From assembly GCA_029204225.1 (NCBI GenBank), contig CM055113.1, positions 34,148,362 through 34,212,361 of the forward strand: a stretch of 64,000 nucleotides of DNA, given 5' to 3'. Below are positions 58,685 to 64,000 of this stretch, piece after piece (the first letter of the stretch is position 1; the number at the start of each line of letters is the position of its first letter). The translations under genes and the position numbers were made by a program. The DNA is from Diphasiastrum complanatum. Its lineage: Eukaryota; Streptophyta; Lycopodiopsida; Lycopodiales; Lycopodiaceae. The notes below the pieces were generated by a model that ran no database searches, was not told the DNA's origin, and was given only the letters and a program-made list of their open reading frames with translations.

Positions 58685-59354
58685 AGCATCATTCGCAGTT
58701 TGCTGCTTTTCTTGTAAGCGATTTGGAAATCTATAATCTGTAAGCAGTGATGTCTACTTGTTAGTCTTAGCATCATTCGCAGTTTGCTGCTTTTCTTGTA
58801 AGCGATTTGGAAATCTATAATCTGTAAGCAGTGATGTCTACTTGTTAGTCTTAGCATCATTCGCAGTTTGCTGCTTTTCTTGTAAGCGATTTGGAAATCT
58901 ATAATCTGTAAGCAGTGATGTCTACTTGTTAGTCTTAGCATCATTCGCAGTTTGCTGCTTTTCTTGTAAGCGATTTGGAAATCTATAATCTGCAAGCAAT
59001 GATGTCTACTTGTTAGTCTTAGCATCATTCGCAGTTTGCTGCTTTTCTTGTAAGCGATTTGGAAATCTATAATCTGTAAGCAATGATGTCTACTTGTTAG
59101 TCTTAGCATCATTCGCAGTTTGCTGCTTTTCTTGTAAACGATTTGGAAATCTATAATCTGTAAGCAATGATGTCTACTTGTTAGTCTTAGCATCATTCGC
59201 AGTTTGCTGCTTTTCTTGTAAGCGATTTGGAAATCCATAATCTGTAAGCAATGATGTCTACTTGTTAGTCTTAGCATCATTCGCAGTTTGCTGCTTTTCT
59301 TGTAAGCTATTTGGAAATCTATAATCTGTAAGCAGTGATGTCTACTTGTTAGTC
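58685..59354 (+). repeat. 84-bp tandem repeat, eight copies
   Basis: Units start at 58685, 58769, 58853, 58937, 59021, 59105, 59189 and 59273 and differ by only one to three bases. Each contains TTCGCAGTTTGCTGC, a donor-like CTTGTAAGCG and CTACTTGTTAG. Copies 1-3 and 8 share GCAGTGATG while 4-7 have GCAATGATG, so the array grew by duplication of blocks. It lies between the CT tract and the RhoGDI start codon, so in its leader or a leader intron. The 204-codon minus-strand frame across it arises because 84 is a multiple of three. Confidence 0.97.
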
Positions 59355-59963
59355 CTTTCGTCTTCAGATTTGTAAATTTATAATAATCTTATTCCTTCAA
59401 TAGGCAGCGGTGGTGACAGTATAGGTGCCTCAGTGATTGATATATTCTTCTGCAAGCACCGTTAAGTTCTGGATATTATTCAGTGAGATAGCTGAGCGGA
59501 TTAGAGATGCTGGAAGAGCATGCCAGATGCTCACTTGTTCCCTGGAAATGGTGAACGTTCATTGAAAATGGAGGTGCAAAGTCAATGGCTGTAGCGGGTA
59601 ATTATTTTATTCAGAAAAGTTAGACGGGCCGAATAATCGCCATTCTAAAACTGGATCGTAGTGCGCTTGACTGTCAGGAAAGAGTATGAATAATATTTTT
59701 TGCTTACAGTCATAAGCGGCAACTATTCAAAATTATGAGTAAAATTTTCTTCTCCAATCATTTAAAATCAGGCCTAGATTTTTCGTTGGTTCAAAGTTTG
59801 CTCGTTCTAACGACACAAGTTTTTTCAGTAAATTTAGTGACGCACACCTTTATATCAGCCACGCAGTTGGGTGGATTCAAACAGACGCCATCGCCCCTGA
59901 AAAATCGCAGAAGATTGTTCCAACATTTTGGTATCTAGTCTGGTATTCAAATCCAACGTAAAG
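59355..59963 (+). promoter_or_regulatory. RhoGDI 5' leader, proximal part
   Basis: An acceptor-like TTCCTTCAATAG ends at 59403 and could close an intron containing the 84-bp repeats. An in-frame stop at 59898 separates this region from the coding frame, so translation cannot start upstream of it in that frame. No other feature seen. Confidence 0.4.
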
Positions 59964-60167
59964 ATGCAAGGATCTGTCGCCGGTTCTGGGACTGCTGGTC
60001 CATCTGAAAATAACTTCAACAGTTCGTCAGTTTCCGATAACCTTGTGCGGCAGTTCAGCAGGGCTTCAGTTTTTGATTCAGAGGAAGAATGCGAACCCCT
60101 GAAGCATCATGTGGAGTTTGAAGTTGGGCCAAAAGTGCCTTTGCGGGAGCAGCTTGAGCGGGACAAG
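59964..60167 (+). CDS. Rho GDP-dissociation inhibitor, first coding exon
   Basis: Sixty-eight codons from the ATG at 59964 to a GT splice donor after GACAAG (AAG|GTACAG, phase 0). RhoGDI binds GDP-loaded Rho/ROP GTPases, covers their prenyl tail and keeps them in the cytosol, which restricts ROP activity in tip growth and root hairs (SCN1 in Arabidopsis). The exon encodes the variable Ser-rich N-terminus (about residues 1-30), an acidic stretch (FDSEEECEPLK) and the family signature VGPKVPLREQLERDK, which in plant RhoGDIs leads straight into DDESLRRWKEQLLG. That next exon is not found in the remaining 3.8 kb, so the rest must lie beyond the window behind a long intron, unless this is an orphan exon. 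An in-frame ATG-less extension to 59928 exists, but ATG 59964 is the only ATG after the upstream stop. Confidence 0.75.
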
Positions 60168-61478
60168 GTACAGTAATGTCTCGAAATTTTTCGATCAACT
60201 CAGCGTGTACGATCCGCCAAATGTTTTATGTTCATAGGTTTTGTTATAATAACATTTTATTTCATTTACTACTAAATGGTGGCTTTCATTTTTCTCCGTT
60301 TCTTTTGACAATGTATTGACATCAGAGGCAGCAGGGAAGCCAATCTCATTGTTCGACTTCAAGTCCTTTGATGGATCGGAACTTTTACTCAACTTTTTCT
60401 TGTGATCGTATTTTTTGGGCGGAAGCTTCTAGATTGAATAGATCAAGTGTGCTGGTTCGTTCACAACGTACATCTGAATATATACCAGGCGGCTTGATGT
60501 CTAATGATAACATCAAAGAAAATCATTATTGTATCAATATTTATGTTTAGAACACAACGGTACAAGATAAAACAAGAGCCTGATATACCACAAACACAAG
60601 ATACAAGATATACCACAAAAGCATTGCCACAAATTTCTTGAATAAAAATGTAAATTGTTAAACATTGGATGTGAAATGATTTTGTGAATGCAAATAGATA
60701 ATCTTTATTTGATTATGGTTGTTGGTGATGATGTTGGTGCCAACATCCAGGTTGAGAGCCTAGGGATGCATGCAAGAAAAAGAGGGATTCGAACTTTTTG
60801 TTATTTATGACTTGCATATATAGGTGTATCTAAAGTGTGGGGCATATAGAGGTGCATCTAAAGGAGATTGAGTTCTTGCAACAAGTGTGGTAGAGCTTTT
60901 TGTGTGCACTGATCCTTATAATTCAGGACATGGATTTTAATGTGGACTTAATGTGTGTCAAAGAGAACTTGAATTTGCTTGTGATTGACGTATTGGTCTC
61001 AATTCGCCAATGGTAGCTCAACTTGCTGCGCAATGGAGCTAGATTCAAAAATCTTAATTGAGTTGGTCTTATGTGGCAAAGGGGGCTGCCACTTCATGTG
61101 CAATATGGTAGTATGAGGGGGGAGGACCGACGTTAGAAAATTTGGCAAATGTAGGCTGGTCACACAATGCACATGCAGAAGAACTTGCCACTAGCCTCAA
61201 TTTGAAACTAGATGTAGATCCAATAAGTCGAGAAAGCACTAAGGGTCTGCTAAGTCATGTAGCATTGGTTTGAGTTGGCTTCTCCAAGAGCTGATTCGTT
61301 CTCACTTTCTTGATAGTTGTACTCATCATGACATCCAAATGTTATTTACTCAAAAGTGCAACCATGTATGCCTTTCACGTGTTTAAGGATGACTAAAACT
61401 GGTTGGTTGTCATTTATGTGACTTTGTGTTTTTCAATGACAATCATAAGATTGAGATGAGTGGTTACAACTAGTTTAC

Positions 61479-61482
<4 letters not shown>
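60168..61482 (+). other. Presumed RhoGDI intron 1, left part
   Basis: Begins with GTACAG at the exon end. No second RhoGDI exon, other gene or transposon domain is visible. Confidence 0.45.

Positions 61483-61529
<47 letters not shown>
61483..61529. repeat. (CT)n microsatellite
   Basis: Uninterrupted CT run of about 47 bases. The minus-strand ORF that crosses it reads a Glu-Arg repeat and is an artefact. Confidence 0.97.
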
Positions 61530-61531
<2 letters not shown>

Positions 61532-61738
61532 CAGAAATGTGAGGCCCAATGTTCAACCGTGTGAGCTTTACACCTCCAAGATTTTCCATTTAATGTAAAA
61601 TGTTCTTGTAGCAAGCTCTGAGATGTGTTAAGCTTTAGCTTCATACAAAATGGGTGCTTATGCTTCATAATTGCTTTGCAGCTCTTAAACTCTTTCTCTT
61701 GAAGTTGTTAGGGGTTGCTTTTCCTCCCCGGAAAAGAG

Positions 61739-62039
61739 TGTTACCAATGGGGTAATCTTCCAAAGGGCTCGAGGTTCCTTGGGATGAAAGGACGTGACCA
61801 AGAAATTGCTATTTACAAGATTCAAGATAGGAGTCATCAAAAAATACTTGTGATATACTTCACCGCAATCATCAATTCCAAATCTAGTAGGTAGTGTGGG
61901 GTTGATGATGGCGGGGAAGTATAACACTGGTATTGTTTGACGATTACTATCTTGAATCTTGAAAATAGTGATTTCTTGGTCACGTCCTTTCATCCCAGGA
62001 AACCTTGAGCCCTTTTGGTAAATTAGCTTGTTGGTAACA
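61739..62039. mobile_element. 301-bp snapback element (near-palindrome)
   Basis: Left arm 61739-61879 and right arm 61898-62039 are reverse complements over almost their whole length, with an 18-base loop. The tips are a perfect TGTTACCAA/TTGGTAACA pair. Conserved blocks include AAAGGGCTC, GGGATGAAAGGACGTGACCA and AAGATTCAAGATAG. This is the form of a full-length-palindrome miniature inverted-repeat element or of a young hairpin locus. No target-site duplication was evident. It would form a long hairpin if the presumed RhoGDI intron is transcribed. Confidence 0.9.
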
Positions 62040-63051
62040 TTATTTTTTAGTGATTGGGTGCAACTTGAGTGAAGGCGATCTTGAAGTGTGTTGAAATGAA
62101 ATAATCCTAAAAGCCTCTCTCCCTCTCTCTCTCTAGTTGATCTAGGTTATGGTATCTCGTTATCCTATGGTTCAATAAGGAGTGCAGCGAGGGGAATAAT
62201 TGCAGGAACATTCGATTGATTGGCATAATAAGGACAATGTCATAGAGGCTCAAGAACATTCAGGAGCAATATGTCGAGCTGAAAAAAACTGCAATGGATC
62301 TTCGAAATGAACACCAAAATTGATTCAAAGACTTGGGCCAAAGTTATCGAGAATCAGTCATTCACATATCGCAATATTTTGTTTGAAGCAATTTTGATCT
62401 AAAAAAAACAACTCATAAATCAACTATTGGAGAAAGAGTTAGAGCTTCAAGCAATTATGAAGCATAAAGCACCCATATCGTGTATAGCTAGAGCCTAACA
62501 AATCTCATAGCTTGCCTCAAAAATGTGAATAAGCTCAACATGCTCAACATAATATGAGCAGATTATACAGTGCCAATCTCAAGCATGATACACCAACCAA
62601 CTCGTTGCTTCTTGAATGAACGAACGAGTGATTCTCTTTCATTCTATTCGAAATCATAATGAACCATATTGACCTTAGCAAACAATATTGAACTTCTCTC
62701 TCTTTTTCATTAGAGGGGACTATTTTGAAGTAAACCATGTTGGATTGCTTTATTTATGTTTCGACACATAAATTGAATAAGACGTGTGAAAAAATTTGGC
62801 AATATATAATGCTGGGCCGCATGGCACCATAATGGAGTAAAATGATGTCAAATGAACAATGTGAAAGTAATACAACTACGACTCGTCATCTACCTCGTAG
62901 TCCTCATCAGAGTCTATGGCACTATAAATCAAGAAATTTGTAAATGACTTCGAGGGTGTCATGTGCCGTGGTGAGCTCATGCCCTTTGCCTCTCCCCTGA
63001 CCTTGTGCCTCTCCTCTCTCTTTCCTTCCCCTTCTCTATCTTGCCCCCCCT
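62040..63051. other. Presumed intron or intergenic DNA, nothing recognised
   Basis: AT-rich with no recognised domain, RNA gene or repeat boundary. Short CT runs occur near 62118-62134. Confidence 0.45.
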
Positions 63052-63390
63052 CTAGTTGCCTTCAACCACTCTCCCTATGTTTTTGCTACTAGGTTGCCCT
63101 CTAGCCCTGCGTGCAAGAGTTTCTAGAGTTTGTGATCTCAAACCTTGGGAAGGCCCTATAAATCGAGAACTAACCTGGAACGTAAGTATTTGTGATGCTC
63201 TGCTCCTCTCTAAAAACAATGAACCCAAGCCCCCGAAACCTCTAGGCCTATGTGAAGGAATGGTTGGCTCTTCCAGTGTCTTTGCATTGGGATCTACAAA
63301 CAAATCCCTCAGCCCCATTTGCATCCCCCTCCACCGCCGCCGCACATCCCACCCACTCCTCGTGACAGAATCCAATAGGGATTGATGCAC
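63052..63390. other. GC-richer block open on both strands
   Basis: A 112-codon minus frame (63052-63390) and a 109-codon plus frame (63056-63385) overlap almost entirely. The minus frame contains RRRWRGMQMGLRDLFVDP and many Arg residues; I recognise neither protein. At least one of the two must be chance. Confidence 0.25.
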
Positions 63391-64000
63391 CTAACTGGAC
63401 CACATTGTACCCAAAACGTTCAGGAACCTACAGAAATGTACTGCCCTTACTTAATGCTCTAATTTGATACCCATATTGCCCACAAAAAAAAAGAAATTAA
63501 AATGTTTCTGAGAAACGCTCCTCCATTTCAGAAACGTGATCCAGAATATGTTTTTGAGCAACTTTTGACTCTTTAAGCTGGACCGATTCCCGTGGTCAGA
63601 CGAATCTTATCATTTATAGAGAACCTCTTAGGCAGAGATCAGTTTCAATAAAAGAGCTTTTTGTTATTCACCTTCCGAGATTTTGAGTATGTGGAGGTCC
63701 ACACGTAACATAATCTCAAAAAATAGAATTATCATGTAGGAGGCCAGAATTTAGTTTTCAATTTTGTTCTTGGATCTCTTAAATGATGACATGACAAATT
63801 TTGTGTTTTCTGACTTTATTTGAATTCTGATTCCTGAAAGTAAAGGTGCATAACAGGCTGCTAGGTTTTCAATTACCCTTCTCGGTATACAGAATTAATC
63901 TCTCTATATAAGTGGATCTTAAGTTTTTCACGCTTCTAAATTTAATGACTTGCAACTGCTGTGGAATACGGGTATTAGTTCACAAAACTAGGTGTGATGT
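63391..64000. other. Right end of window, nothing recognised
   Basis: AT-rich sequence without identifiable features. I looked here for a second RhoGDI exon (DDES...RRWKEQL) and found none. Confidence 0.5.

Noticed and set aside
58666-59280. 204-codon minus-strand frame with repeated MMLRLTSRHHCLQ
   Set aside because: It is read through the 84-bp tandem repeat; the period is a multiple of three, so the frame stays open by arithmetic. No independent sign of coding.
58685-59354. CRISPR-like array
   Set aside because: Units are contiguous 84-bp repeats with no unique spacers, in plant DNA without cas genes.

Overview
This window looks like nuclear DNA of a land plant with a large, retrotransposon-swollen genome. 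The evidence is a plant-type exocyst EXO70 gene in one long exon, the first coding exon of a Rho GDP-dissociation inhibitor that ends at a GT splice donor, many Ty1/copia elements primed by the initiator-Met tRNA site TGGTATCAGAGC, and AT-rich DNA with long (GA)n, (TA)n and (GT)n tracts. I cannot name the species. No organelle, bacterial, rRNA or CRISPR signature is visible.

Layout. 0.9-6.7 kb: a copia element (A) with a 3' LTR, followed at once by a second truncated copy (A2) behind a primer-site-like sequence. 8.5-11.3 kb: copia element B with an 80-bp triplicated leader, an integrase-RNase H fusion and a 3' LTR. 11.3-14.3 kb: mostly featureless, one possible LTR. 14.3-16.8 kb: EXO70, intact, with a GA-rich leader. 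16.8-24.5 kb: no genes; one microsatellite, two large foldback elements and three LTR or primer-site relics. 24.5-33.5 kb: a gag fragment of family B, then copia C and copia D in tandem. 33.9-35.5 kb: an unrecognised decayed coding stretch and a tRNA-like pseudogene. 35.6-39.8 kb: minus-strand copia F, two more LTRs and a gag-like fragment. 39.9-40.9 kb: a LINE tail. 41-45.3 kb: little that can be named. 45.3-48.1 kb: a Ty3/gypsy integrase scrap, a 51-bp minisatellite and copia C2. 48.8-54.1 kb: copia H, split by a minus-strand element (I) that has both LTRs. 54.3-57.7 kb: an unassigned open frame and relics. 57.7-60.2 kb: promoter, leader with an eight-copy 84-bp repeat, and RhoGDI exon 1. 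60.2-64 kb: presumed first intron with a 301-bp snapback element.

Only two host genes are supported. EXO70 tethers secretory vesicles at the plasma membrane, and RhoGDI extracts and recycles ROP GTPases that steer secretion, so both belong to polarised exocytosis; I infer neighbourhood, not co-regulation. The rest is transposon debris: no copia copy has an uninterrupted gag-pol frame with all domains. The most distinctive signals are in the repeats: recurring internal deletions that fuse distant pol domains, often in frame; LTRs that carry minisatellites and dense CACGTG or CATGCA motifs; three long foldback elements; and a perfect 30-bp hairpin in one retrotransposon leader. I found no convincing new multi-gene system.
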